DNA of 6,030 nt from an uncultured Clostridia bacterium (GCA_937894775.1 CALAXC010000311.1:1-6030), one strand, 5' to 3'. Positions 1 to 4,966 are shown, numbered from the stretch's first letter. The notes: generated from the letters alone by a model not told the origin. Program-made: numbers and translations.

Positions 1-10
1 GCATAAGCAT

Positions 11-502
11 ATGGACAAGATGCACCGCTATGTTCGCTTGCGTAAGAAGCTTCTCGGTGTTGACGAGGAGGCGAAGAAGGCGGATATGCATCTGCCCGAG
101 TGGATCGCAGGCTTTGGCCTCGCCTCAATTCTCGGCGGATTTATTCTTGTTGCACTTTCTATAATCGGTAAAAATATTCCCTTCCTCATCTTTGGTATTT
201 TATTCTTTGTTATTGCCCCTTTTGCTCTTCTTTGCTACAAAAATCAGCGTATTTATATCCTCTCGGAGGAGGAATTCCAATATTCCACCTTCCTTGGCAA
301 CAAAAAGGTTTATAAATTTGCAAACATCAAATTACTTCGCCCAAATAAGGATTCCATGACGCTGTTTATTGATGACGGTGAGCTTCACAAGGTACATATT
401 GAGGCTGCCGCAGTTATGAGTCAAAGACTCATCGACCATATTAATAAGGCTCTTGCAGAAGCGAGAGAAAGAGGAAAGGAGAATAACAATGATCAGATAT
501 GA
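11..502 (+). CDS. Two-helix membrane protein with PH-like C-terminal domain
   Basis: Function not known; probably a small envelope protein. The 163-residue product has a basic N-terminus (about 1-30), two hydrophobic helices (about 33-52 and 57-76) and a C-terminal soluble part (about 78-150) rich in short alternating beta-like stretches. This layout resembles bacterial proteins with two helices and a PH-like (bPH) domain, but I assign the domain by pattern only. The tail is highly charged and ends in NNNDQI. The reading frame is open to the left edge of the window and no ribosome binding site is visible in the 10 bases before the ATG, so the true start may lie outside the window; the second ATG at 20 is another option. 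Its 3' end overlaps the next gene by 14 bp and carries that gene's ribosome binding site, so the two are almost certainly one operon. Confidence 0.75.
   Translation: MDKMHRYVRLRKKLLGVDEEAKKADMHLPEWIAGFGLASILGGFILVALSIIGKNIPFLIFGILFFVIAPFALLCYKNQRIYILSEEEFQYSTFLGNKKVYKFANIKLLRPNKDSMTLFIDDGELHKVHIEAAAVMSQRLIDHINKALAEARERGKENNNDQI
475..481 (+). promoter_or_regulatory. Ribosome binding site that fixes the start of the AIM24 gene
   Basis: AAAGGAG lies 7 bases before the ATG at 489, inside the 3' end of the upstream gene. It shows that translation starts at 489 and not at the earlier in-frame ATG at 453, which would add 12 very charged residues with no family counterpart. Confidence 0.85.
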
Positions 503-1169
503 GATTGAGGGCGGACATCTGCCCGTTGTAATTTGCTATCCCGAGGCGGGACAGTCGCTCTGCACCGAGAGGGGTGCTATGAGCTGGATGAGCCCTAATA
601 TGAAAATGGAAACCACCTCAAACGGCGGCTTTGGCAAGGCTCTTGGCAGAATGTTCGCAGGCGAGGCGATCTTCCAGAACAAATATACCGCCACGGGTGG
701 CATAGGTCAGATAGCGTTTGCATCTAGCTTCCCCGGGTCCATACGCGCCATAAAGATTGAACCCGGTCACGAGCTTATCGTGCAGAAGAGCGGCTTCCTT
801 GCCGCAGAATCGGGCGTTGAGCTTTCCGTGCATTTCCGCAAGAAGTTCGGCGCGGGACTTTTCGGAGGTGAAGGCTTTATAATGCAAAGGCTTTCTGGCA
901 ACGGCATCGCATTTATTGAAATCGACGGCCATGCGTGCGAGTACGAGCTTGCCGCAGGTCAGTCCATCATCGTAGACACGGGCTACCTTGCCGCTATGGA
1001 CGCCACCTGCTCTATGGATATCGTTTCCGTCCCCGGAGCAAAGAACGCGCTGTTCGGCGGAGAGGGACTTTTCAACACCGTTGTCAAGGGCCCCGACAAG
1101 GTCATTCTTCAGACCATGCCCATAAACGCCGTAGCCGACAGTATGCGCAGATTTTTCCCGACGTCGTAA
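489..1169 (+). CDS. TIGR00266 / AIM24 (DUF124) family protein
   Basis: A 226-residue protein of the AIM24/TIGR00266 family, widespread in bacteria. The family has a beta-rich fold built from repeats; its biochemical role is not established. Recognised from the family's characteristic stretches: the N-terminal IRYEIEGG and LPVV, GAMSWMSPNMKMETT (about 29-43), FQNKYTA (62-68), the IAFASSFPGSI block (75-85), IIVQKSGFLAAESGVELSV-type core (97-114), GLFGGEGFIMQ (123-133) with its echo ALFGGEGLFNTVV (187-199), and the closing LQTMPI (207-212). Length is normal and the protein appears complete. No signal peptide or membrane helix is seen, so it is probably cytosolic. Start at 489 is set by the AAAGGAG site. 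It overlaps the upstream membrane-protein gene by 14 bp, implying coupled translation and perhaps a functional link at the membrane (inference). Many codons end in C or G, unlike the gene at 1840. Confidence 0.93.
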   Translation: MIRYEIEGGHLPVVICYPEAGQSLCTERGAMSWMSPNMKMETTSNGGFGKALGRMFAGEAIFQNKYTATGGIGQIAFASSFPGSIRAIKIEPGHELIVQKSGFLAAESGVELSVHFRKKFGAGLFGGEGFIMQRLSGNGIAFIEIDGHACEYELAAGQSIIVDTGYLAAMDATCSMDIVSVPGAKNALFGGEGLFNTVVKGPDKVILQTMPINAVADSMRRFFPTS

Positions 1170-1180
1170 AATACATAGCC

Positions 1181-1217
1181 AAAACATCGCGGAGAAGCCG
1201 TCTCCGCGATGTTTTTT
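1181..1217 (+). terminator. Rho-independent terminator after the AIM24 operon
   Basis: A perfect 15-bp stem (AAAACATCGCGGAGA pairing with TCTCCGCGATGTTTT), a 5-base loop AGCCG, and a run of six T at 1212-1217. It begins 12 bases after the stop codon. Confidence 0.93.
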
Positions 1218-1258
1218 ATAAAAGTTTTCGTCTTTTTTGATATTTTTAAATTTTTCTA

Positions 1259-1287
1259 TTGCAAAATCGGTTTTGTTGTGATATAAT
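1259..1287 (+). promoter_or_regulatory. Strong extended -10 promoter with no obvious gene behind it
   Basis: TTGCAA at 1259-1264, a 17-base spacer, and a perfect TATAAT at 1282-1287 preceded by TG at 1279-1280 (extended -10). Transcription would start near 1293-1295. The next unambiguous gene is the tRNA-Ser 375 bases downstream, with a terminator-like hairpin between, so this promoter may serve a small RNA or a tRNA precursor with a long leader. Confidence 0.7.
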
Positions 1288-1293
1288 ATTGCT

Positions 1294-1386
1294 CGTTGGA
1301 AAAAGAATGCTTTCCTGCCCACGCGCGCAGGTCGCTCGAAAGGTAGCCGAGCTTATCACTCTGCAACTTGCGAAAGCTCGTTTTTC
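1294..1386 (+). ncRNA. Candidate small RNA or attenuated leader, about 90 nt
   Basis: The stretch is bounded by the extended -10 promoter (1259-1287) and a terminator-like hairpin (1348-1380 plus T run 1381-1385). Inside, CTTTC/GAAAG (1310-1314 with 1338-1342) and CCTGC/GCAGG (1314-1318 with 1327-1331) can form a two-part stem. Alternatively GGAAA/TTTCC (1298-1302 with 1311-1315) can pair. I do not recognise a known RNA family: the conserved cores of SRP RNA, tmRNA and common riboswitches are absent. A 41-codon frame starting at ATG 1307 overlaps it, but its ribosome binding site is weak. Confidence 0.3.
1348..1385 (+). terminator. Terminator-like hairpin in the leader before tRNA-Ser
   Basis: CGAGCTT (1348-1354) pairs perfectly with AAGCTCG (1374-1380), with a 19-base loop, followed directly by TTTTT (1381-1385). 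The stem is short and the loop long, so termination may be partial. GCTCG at 1291-1295 or 1334-1338 could compete for the left arm. Confidence 0.45.
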
Positions 1387-1417
1387 CTCCGATTATCTCG
1401 CAAATGCTTCATTTTTC

Positions 1418-1475
1418 TTGAATTTTGAGTGAACGCATTTTACCATCGGCCTTGCAAAAGCCGTGCAAAATTCAA
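1418..1475 (+). repeat. Nested inverted repeat in the non-coding stretch
   Basis: TTGAATTTTG (1418-1427) is a perfect inverted repeat of CAAAATTCAA (1466-1475). Between them CGGC (1447-1450) can pair with GCCG (1460-1463). ATTTTT (1411-1416) and AAAAAT (1483-1488) can extend the outer stem after a bulge. Together they could form a branched RNA stem. Function unknown. Confidence 0.5.
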
Positions 1476-1496
1476 AACAACTAAAAATGTACAGTA

Positions 1497-1648
1497 TGCA
1501 TCACGGAGCGGTATTTCGCCTTTGGCGAAGATACCCACGCCCTGCGCCTGACAAGCGAGCTTGTCGAGCTTCGGGCTGGGTATGCGAAGAGGATTCGTCG
1601 AGCAAGCTCGCCGAGCCTCATCTTTCCGATCTCCATAAATATGATGCA
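1497..1648. repeat. Short palindrome-rich element with inverted-repeat-like ends
   Basis: A 152-bp block made almost wholly of hairpins: GGTAT-TTCGCC/GGCGAA-g-ATACC (1510-1535), an interrupted stem TACCCAcGCCC/GGGCTGGGTA (1532-1542 with 1573-1582) enclosing ACAAG/CTTGT (1551-1555 with 1560-1564), and an imperfect hairpin centred on CGAGC/GCTCG (1591-1617). The left end reads TGCATCA-c-GGAG (1497-1508). The right end, read on the minus strand, is TGCATCATATTTATGGAG (1648-1631), so the ends share TGCATCA and GGAG in inverted orientation. This resembles a MITE- or REP-like element, but no transposase is present and copy number cannot be judged here. Confidence 0.4.
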
Positions 1649-1672
1649 CGCTGTTGCATCATATTTATGGAG
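1631..1672 (+). repeat. Perfect 18-bp inverted repeat overlapping the tRNA-Ser 5' end
   Basis: CTCCATAAATATGATGCA (1631-1648), a 6-base loop CGCTGT, then the exact reverse complement (1655-1672). The last four bases of the right arm, GGAG at 1669-1672, are the first four bases of the tRNA acceptor stem. In a precursor transcript this hairpin would compete with acceptor stem folding. Confidence 0.9.
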
Positions 1673-1757
1673 CGGTATCGAAGAGGTCATAACGGGGCTG
1701 ACTCGAAATCAGTTTGCGGGCAACCGCACGTGGGTTCGAATCCCACCCGCTCCGCCA
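1669..1757 (+). tRNA. tRNA-Ser(CGA), class II with long variable arm
   Basis: An 89-base tRNA including encoded CCA. The 7-bp acceptor stem is GGAGCGG (1669-1675) with CCGCTCC (1747-1753), discriminator G1754 and CCA 1755-1757. The anticodon loop CTCGAAA (1702-1708) sits in the stem CTGA/TCAG, giving anticodon CGA at 1704-1706, which reads UCG serine codons. The long variable arm TGCGG-gcaa-CCGCA is typical of serine tRNAs. The T arm GTGGG/CCCAC encloses TTCGAAT (1730-1746). All stems pair and it looks functional. The 5' end is shared with an 18-bp hairpin. No close promoter is evident; the nearest good one is at 1259-1287. Confidence 0.96.
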
Positions 1758-1760
1758 AAT

Positions 1761-1774
1761 GCGGCATCTGCCGC
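1761..1774 (+). repeat. Small hairpin just after tRNA-Ser
   Basis: GCGGCA-TC-TGCCGC, a 6-bp stem with a 2-base loop placed 3 bases after the tRNA CCA. There is no T run. It may help define the 3' end for processing (inference). Confidence 0.45.
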
Positions 1775-1780
1775 GAAAAG

Positions 1781-1813
1781 AAGCCGCAGGACATAGGAGT
1801 CTTGCGGCTTTTT
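1781..1813 (+). terminator. Rho-independent terminator after tRNA-Ser, in the leader of the next gene
   Basis: AAGCCGCAGGAC (1781-1792) pairs with GTCTTGCGGCTT (1799-1810) over 12 bp with one G-T pair, loop ATAGGA, and TTTTT at 1809-1813. It ends only 10 bases before the ribosome binding site of the gene at 1840, so there is no room for a separate promoter in between. Confidence 0.85.
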
Positions 1814-1839
1814 CATACTACCGAAAGGAGGATTTTCTG

Positions 1840-2802
1840 ATGAACAAAATGAAATGGTATCAAAAACTATTGATTGGTTTATTGGTCGTTCTATTATCTC
1901 CGTTGATTCTTATATGTCTGATCTCTGCGGGAATTTGTGCTCTTGTTCAAATACCGAAAAACAAAAAAGAATATAAAAAATCTCGGTATTATTTGGATTT
2001 TAATCAAAAATTCATGACGGACTTGCTGTATTCACCCGAGTACCGTTTTTACAATTCTGCCATTCAACGTAATCTTCCGATGCAATATATCAAGCAAGAA
2101 TCAAACGGATTTGAATATTTTATTTTTAACGACACCTTATATCTTTTCCCCGATTTTGAACAAATTGATTTTGATGCGGAAAAAGGAGAATGGCAAGTTG
2201 ATCGCGACGGTGATTGGAGTGGATTTGAAGAAGCTCACAAGAATCTGATTGCAAAGCTCGATAAAGAACCTGACCTTCCCATTAAACTTTTGATTGAAAG
2301 AAAAATGTTTCCTTTGGCAAACTTAAACGAGGTAAATATTCCCGAGGTAATCTATATTACGTGGGGATATGACGAAGCATTTGAAAATGAAGAGTCGCCG
2401 CTTAAAATGCTCATTCCTCAAAACTCAAAAGACCTTTATGAAATGATGTTACAAACACCGGACCTCTGCGGTACATTTGAGCTTTTATCGGACGACGGCA
2501 ATATTGTTTGGAACTTATACGATGATATCCGTATTGAACTTGGCGTTGATCCTCATGACTGTTATTTGAGTGTTTCCAAGATGCTTTTCGGCAAGGTTGA
2601 AAGCGGGTTAACTCATTGGCATCCCACTGCATTTGAAATTTACAACGAAGTTTGTAAAATCGGTAAACGAGGAAACGTAATGATCCTACGCACATTCGCA
2701 AGCGGCGGAGGTGTTCTATACATCGGCAATAAAGAAGATTGCCCCTATCAAAAAAGCAAACGATATTTATTTGGTAAACTTTATTACTTGGAAGCAAAAT
2801 AA
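1840..2802 (+). CDS. Orphan single-span membrane-anchored protein of unknown function
   Basis: I do not recognise the family with confidence. The start at 1840 is set by AAAGGAGG (1824-1831) with an 8-base spacer; an open frame extends 42 codons further upstream but only through tRNA and terminator sequence. The 320-residue product has a short basic N-terminus, one strong hydrophobic helix (about 10-37, probably an uncleaved anchor), a basic stop-transfer-like KNKKEYKKSR (41-50), then a large soluble domain (about 50-320) rich in acidic and aromatic residues. The C-terminal part contains SGLTHWHPTAFEIYNEV (255-271), then GKRGNVMIL (275-283) and SGGGVLYIG (288-296), and reads like a compact conserved domain. 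Codon use is markedly AT-rich compared with the gene at 489, suggesting a different history. It lies alone between a tRNA-Ser and a tRNA-Ser-like remnant, consistent with acquired cargo. An immunity-type protein is possible, but nothing here proves it. Confidence 0.85.
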   Translation: MNKMKWYQKLLIGLLVVLLSPLILICLISAGICALVQIPKNKKEYKKSRYYLDFNQKFMTDLLYSPEYRFYNSAIQRNLPMQYIKQESNGFEYFIFNDTLYLFPDFEQIDFDAEKGEWQVDRDGDWSGFEEAHKNLIAKLDKEPDLPIKLLIERKMFPLANLNEVNIPEVIYITWGYDEAFENEESPLKMLIPQNSKDLYEMMLQTPDLCGTFELLSDDGNIVWNLYDDIRIELGVDPHDCYLSVSKMLFGKVESGLTHWHPTAFEIYNEVCKIGKRGNVMILRTFASGGGVLYIGNKEDCPYQKSKRYLFGKLYYLEAK

Positions 2803-2811
2803 TTGTAAGCC

Positions 2812-2848
2812 CGAGGATTACGCGTGCGAGGGTCGAATCTCTCTCCGC
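2812..2848 (+). pseudogene. Decayed tRNA-Ser-like 3' end
   Basis: GAGGG (2828-2832) and CTCTC (2839-2843) form a T-stem with one G-T pair around TCGAAT, one base short of the usual TTCGAAT loop. TCCGC (2844-2848) matches the TCCGC of the tRNA-Ser 3' end, but the acceptor strand is about four bases short and CCA is gone. No matching 5' half is visible upstream, where the orphan gene stops at 2802. It is either the relic of a second serine tRNA or the duplicated tRNA end left by an integration event. Confidence 0.4.
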
Positions 2849-2854
2849 AAAAAT

Positions 2855-2891
2855 ACCGCAATTCTCACGAATTGCGGTCCTTAATTTTTAT
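2855..2891 (+). terminator. Terminator between the orphan gene and the TauE-family gene
   Basis: ACCGCAATTC (2855-2864) pairs with GAATTGCGGT (2869-2878) around the loop TCAC, followed by CCTTAATTTTTAT. It can end transcription from the orphan gene, and from the former tRNA relic. Confidence 0.8.
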
Positions 2892-2934
2892 ATTGTAAAT
2901 AGTCCATTAAAACAAAATTTATTGAGGATACATT

Positions 2935-3711
2935 ATGGGAGATATTTTAATCAAAATACTGGTGTGCTTTATCGCAGGTGCGGGCGCAGGTATTGGAACA
3001 GGGTTCGCAGGAATGAGTGCTGCTGCGGTTATAGGACCTATGCTAATCACCTTTTTGGGCGTTCCTGCCTACGATGCGGTGGGTATAGGATTGATCAGCG
3101 ACGTTTTAGCAAGCTTGGTCAGCGCATATACCTATAAAAAAAGTGGCAACTTAGACATTAAAAACAGTTTGCCTTTATTGATTAGCGTGCTTATTGTAAC
3201 GATGATTGGCAGCTTTGTGGCAAGCTTTCTGCCCGAGCAAGCTATGAGTGGCACGATGCAGGTAGCACTGATCATCATTGGACTGCGCTTTCTTTTAAAG
3301 CCCGTCAATAAAACGAGGGAGCAACTCGAAGCTGTTTCTCCCAAAAGCAGGCTGATCAAGGCAATCGTCGGCGGCATAGTCGTTGGATTTATCTGCGGAT
3401 TTGCAGGTGCGGGGGGTGGAATGATGCTGCTGCTTGTTCTGACCACTTTCCTCGGATACCCTATGCATTTGGCGGTTGGTACAAGCGTGTTTATTATGGC
3501 GTTTACGGCTCTTACGGGAGGCATTAGTCATTTTATGATCGGGGGAATTCCCGATATTCTCTGCCTTGTGCTGTGCGTTGTGTTCACGCTGCTTTGGGCA
3601 AGAATTGCATCTAAAATTGCTAATAAATCTAACGCAAAAACCTTAAACCGCGTGGTTGGTATTGTTATGATCGCCACGAGTATCGTGATCTTGGCGGTAA
3701 ATTATCTTTAA
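2935..3711 (+). CDS. TauE/SafE-family (sulfite exporter-like) membrane permease
   Basis: A 258-residue integral membrane protein of the TauE/SafE family (Pfam PF01925 type), whose members move small anions such as sulfite or organosulfur/organocarboxylate compounds across the inner membrane. The substrate here cannot be told. The sequence is mostly hydrophobic, with about seven to eight helices and the two internal repeats expected of the family. Repeat one has GAGAGIGTGFAGMSAAAVIG (15-34), a FLGVPAYDAVG segment (40-50) and SGNLD (70-74). Repeat two has GFICGFAGAGGGMM (151-164), FLGYPMHLAVGTS (172-184) and IGGIPD (202-207). A hydrophilic loop (about 123-142) separates the halves. Length is normal. 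Start is set by GAGGA (2924-2928) 6 bases upstream. It sits alone between two terminators, converging with the integrase relic and regulator gene on the other strand. No clear promoter was found. Confidence 0.9.
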   Translation: MGDILIKILVCFIAGAGAGIGTGFAGMSAAAVIGPMLITFLGVPAYDAVGIGLISDVLASLVSAYTYKKSGNLDIKNSLPLLISVLIVTMIGSFVASFLPEQAMSGTMQVALIIIGLRFLLKPVNKTREQLEAVSPKSRLIKAIVGGIVVGFICGFAGAGGGMMLLLVLTTFLGYPMHLAVGTSVFIMAFTALTGGISHFMIGGIPDILCLVLCVVFTLLWARIASKIANKSNAKTLNRVVGIVMIATSIVILAVNYL

Positions 3712-3756
3712 TACTAACGCGCAAACGTTAATTACTCGAACAGAAGAAAATGTAAC

Positions 3757-3786
3757 AGGGCTGACCTCACGGTCAGCCCTTTCCTT
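3757..3786 (+). terminator. Terminator between convergent genes
   Basis: AGGGCTGACC (3757-3766) and GGTCAGCCCT (3771-3780) form a perfect 10-bp stem with loop TCAC, followed on the plus strand by TTCCTT. The tail is weakly T-rich, but position fits termination after the TauE-family gene. The hairpin could also slow transcription arriving from the minus strand. Confidence 0.7.
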
Positions 3787-3794
3787 ATGCTCTC

Positions 3795-3986
3795 TCACCC
3801 CAACGCTTTACTCATTGCGGCGCCGGTGTCCGCCTTGGTCACGGCATCGAGGTGGCTATAGATATTCGCCGTAGTCGACATATCCGAGTGTCCGAGCCAG
3901 TCCTGAATCATCTTCATCGGTATTCCCTTTGAGAGTAGCAAGGACGCACAGGAGTGTCGCAACTCGTGGAAGCGTAGTCTAATAAC
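3795..3986 (-). pseudogene. Tyrosine recombinase (phage-type integrase), C-terminal fragment
   Basis: Read on the minus strand, this encodes the last 63 residues of a tyrosine recombinase and then a TGA stop (3795-3797). Visible landmarks of the catalytic domain are RLRFHELRHSCASLLL, carrying the H-x-x-R pair; MIQDWLGHSDMSTT, carrying the third conserved histidine; and NIYSHLD, with the expected catalytic tyrosine. The tail continues AVTKADTGAAMSKALG. The N-terminal DNA-binding domains, the first catalytic arginine and the lysine of the beta-hairpin (normally about 300 residues upstream) are missing. The homology stops within a few bases of the LysR stop codon at 3989-3991, which points to a deletion or recombination junction. 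There is no start codon or ribosome binding site, so it cannot make an active enzyme. It marks a former integrative element or prophage. Confidence 0.88.
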
Positions 3987-3988
3987 AA

Positions 3989-4855
3989 TTATCTGTATTT
4001 CAAATACTCCATGAATTTCTTGGCGGCAATAGAGAGCGCATTTTGGCTTCGATAAGCCACGCCTATCCTTCTGAACGCGGGCACATCAAGCTCTTTCGCC
4101 ACAACTCTGTACGGTATTCTGCGCAGTATCAGCTCGGGAAGAATAGCTATTCCGAGACCTCCCTCAACCATTGACATCACCGCATAATCATCCCACGTTG
4201 TAAAATGCACGTTAGGCGTAATGCCGTTTCTCTCAAAAACCTCGGAAATCTCAGCTTTCGCTCCCTTTTCAAGAAGCATAAAGGGATAATCGCACAATGC
4301 CTTTACGGGAAATTTGTCCTTATCGACAAGTGCGTGATCCTCGGGTATAACCACGAGTAGCTTATCTTCCTCCAAGAATACCGTTTCAAACTCATCGACA
4401 GTTGGCAGACGGAGAAAGCCGAGATCAACGCGCCCTGTTTTGATCCATTCCTCTATCTCGGTGTAATCGCCGAGCAATAGCTCATAGTCGATATTGGGAT
4501 AGTCCTTTTGAAACTCCTTGATGATGTTCGGCAACCAATGAGTTGCCACGCTTGAAAACGTACCGATACGGATAAGTCCAGATTGAAGCCCATTTATTTC
4601 GTCGATCTGCTCCTGCAAGCGCTCAAACTCTCGGCATACGCTTTGCGCGATTGGCAGTATCTTCATTCCGTCCGAGGTCAGCTTCACGCCTGTGCGGTTG
4701 CGTTCAAGAAGCGTAACGTTCCATTCCTTTTCCAAATCGTTTATCATACGGCTTACCGCCGATTGCGAATAATTGAGTATCTCTGCCGCCTTCGTAAAGC
4801 TGCCATACTCCACGGTCTTGATAAACGCCATATATTTTTGTACGTTGGTGTCCAT
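3989..4855 (-). CDS. LysR-type transcriptional regulator
   Basis: A 288-residue LysR-family regulator. The N-terminal winged helix-turn-helix (about 4-63) shows the classic pattern FIKTVEYGSFTKAAEIL-(NYS)-QSAVSRMINDLE, then LLERNRTGVKLTSDG. A linker helix (about 65-90) follows. The effector-binding domain (about 92-288) begins SGLIRIGTFSSVATHWLP and contains GRVDLGFLRLP (141-151) and EGGLGIAILPELI (231-243). I chose the ATG at 4853-4855 because AAAGGA lies 6 bases before it. The ATG two codons earlier touches that site, and the longest frame (from 4945) would add 30 residues read from the promoter region. It is divergent from the EamA-type permease gene with a 111-bp gap, so it most likely controls that gene and itself. 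The ligand is unknown. Its 3' end is fused to the integrase fragment with no terminator between. Confidence 0.94.
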   Translation of the reverse strand: MDTNVQKYMAFIKTVEYGSFTKAAEILNYSQSAVSRMINDLEKEWNVTLLERNRTGVKLTSDGMKILPIAQSVCREFERLQEQIDEINGLQSGLIRIGTFSSVATHWLPNIIKEFQKDYPNIDYELLLGDYTEIEEWIKTGRVDLGFLRLPTVDEFETVFLEEDKLLVVIPEDHALVDKDKFPVKALCDYPFMLLEKGAKAEISEVFERNGITPNVHFTTWDDYAVMSMVEGGLGIAILPELILRRIPYRVVAKELDVPAFRRIGVAYRSQNALSIAAKKFMEYLKYR

Positions 4856-4897
4856 TTTCATTCCTTTATCTATGCGTTTTTGTAATGATGAATATGA

Positions 4898-4926
4898 GAT
4901 ATATTCGCTTGTGTAATTTATGATAA
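4898..4926 (-). promoter_or_regulatory. Possible promoter of the LysR gene
   Basis: On the minus strand TTATCA (4926-4921) is followed after 17 bases by TATATC (4903-4898). Both boxes match consensus at four of six positions. The -35 box lies inside the dyad at 4921-4944, which would allow autoregulation. Other AT-rich choices exist nearby. Confidence 0.35.
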
Positions 4927-4937
4927 TATGATATACT
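4909..4937 (+). promoter_or_regulatory. Promoter of the EamA-family gene
   Basis: TTGTGT (4909-4914), a 17-base spacer and TATACT (4932-4937), with TG at 4929-4930 as an extended -10. Transcription would start near 4944, about 23 bases before the start codon. The -35 box is poor and the -10 good, as is common for promoters that need an activator. Confidence 0.65.
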
Positions 4938-4944
4938 ATTATCA
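4921..4944. promoter_or_regulatory. Candidate LysR operator (8-8-8 dyad)
   Basis: TGATAATA, 8 bases, then the exact reverse complement TATTATCA. It is the only strong dyad in the divergent intergenic region. It covers the -10 box of the EamA-family promoter and the likely -35 box of the LysR gene. LysR-type regulators usually bind interrupted AT-rich dyads of the T-N11-A type in such regions; assignment to this regulator is inference. Confidence 0.55.
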
Positions 4945-4966
4945 CGAAAATGTCAAGAGGTAAGAA

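Noticed and set aside
453..488. Earlier in-frame ATG for the AIM24-family gene, adding 12 residues
   Set aside because: The added residues are highly charged and foreign to the family, and AAAGGAG is correctly spaced for the ATG at 489.
618..1322. Long minus-strand frame opposite the AIM24-family gene
   Set aside because: It mirrors a confidently assigned gene, crosses its terminator, has no ribosome binding site and looks compositionally random.
1256..1408. Minus-strand frame of about 50 codons ending at TAG 1256-1258
   Set aside because: It has no ATG and no ribosome binding site, and runs antisense through a promoter and hairpins. Kept only as a hint of a dispersed repeat.
1307..1432. 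41-codon plus-strand frame starting at ATG 1307 behind the strong promoter
   Set aside because: Only a weak GGA lies before the ATG, and the frame runs through a terminator-like hairpin. I cannot support it as a gene, though comparative data could change this.
1714..1839. 42-codon N-terminal extension of the orphan membrane protein
   Set aside because: It would start inside tRNA-Ser and run through a terminator; AAAGGAGG clearly marks 1840.
1440..1840. Overlapping frames on both strands across the palindrome cluster and tRNA-Ser
   Set aside because: They read through hairpins and a functional tRNA, whose translation gives a familiar spurious peptide. No starts with binding sites were seen.
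4856..4945. 30-residue N-terminal extension of the LysR-type regulator
   Set aside because: It would be translated from the divergent promoter region; AAAGGA is spaced correctly for the ATG at 4853-4855, and family length then fits.
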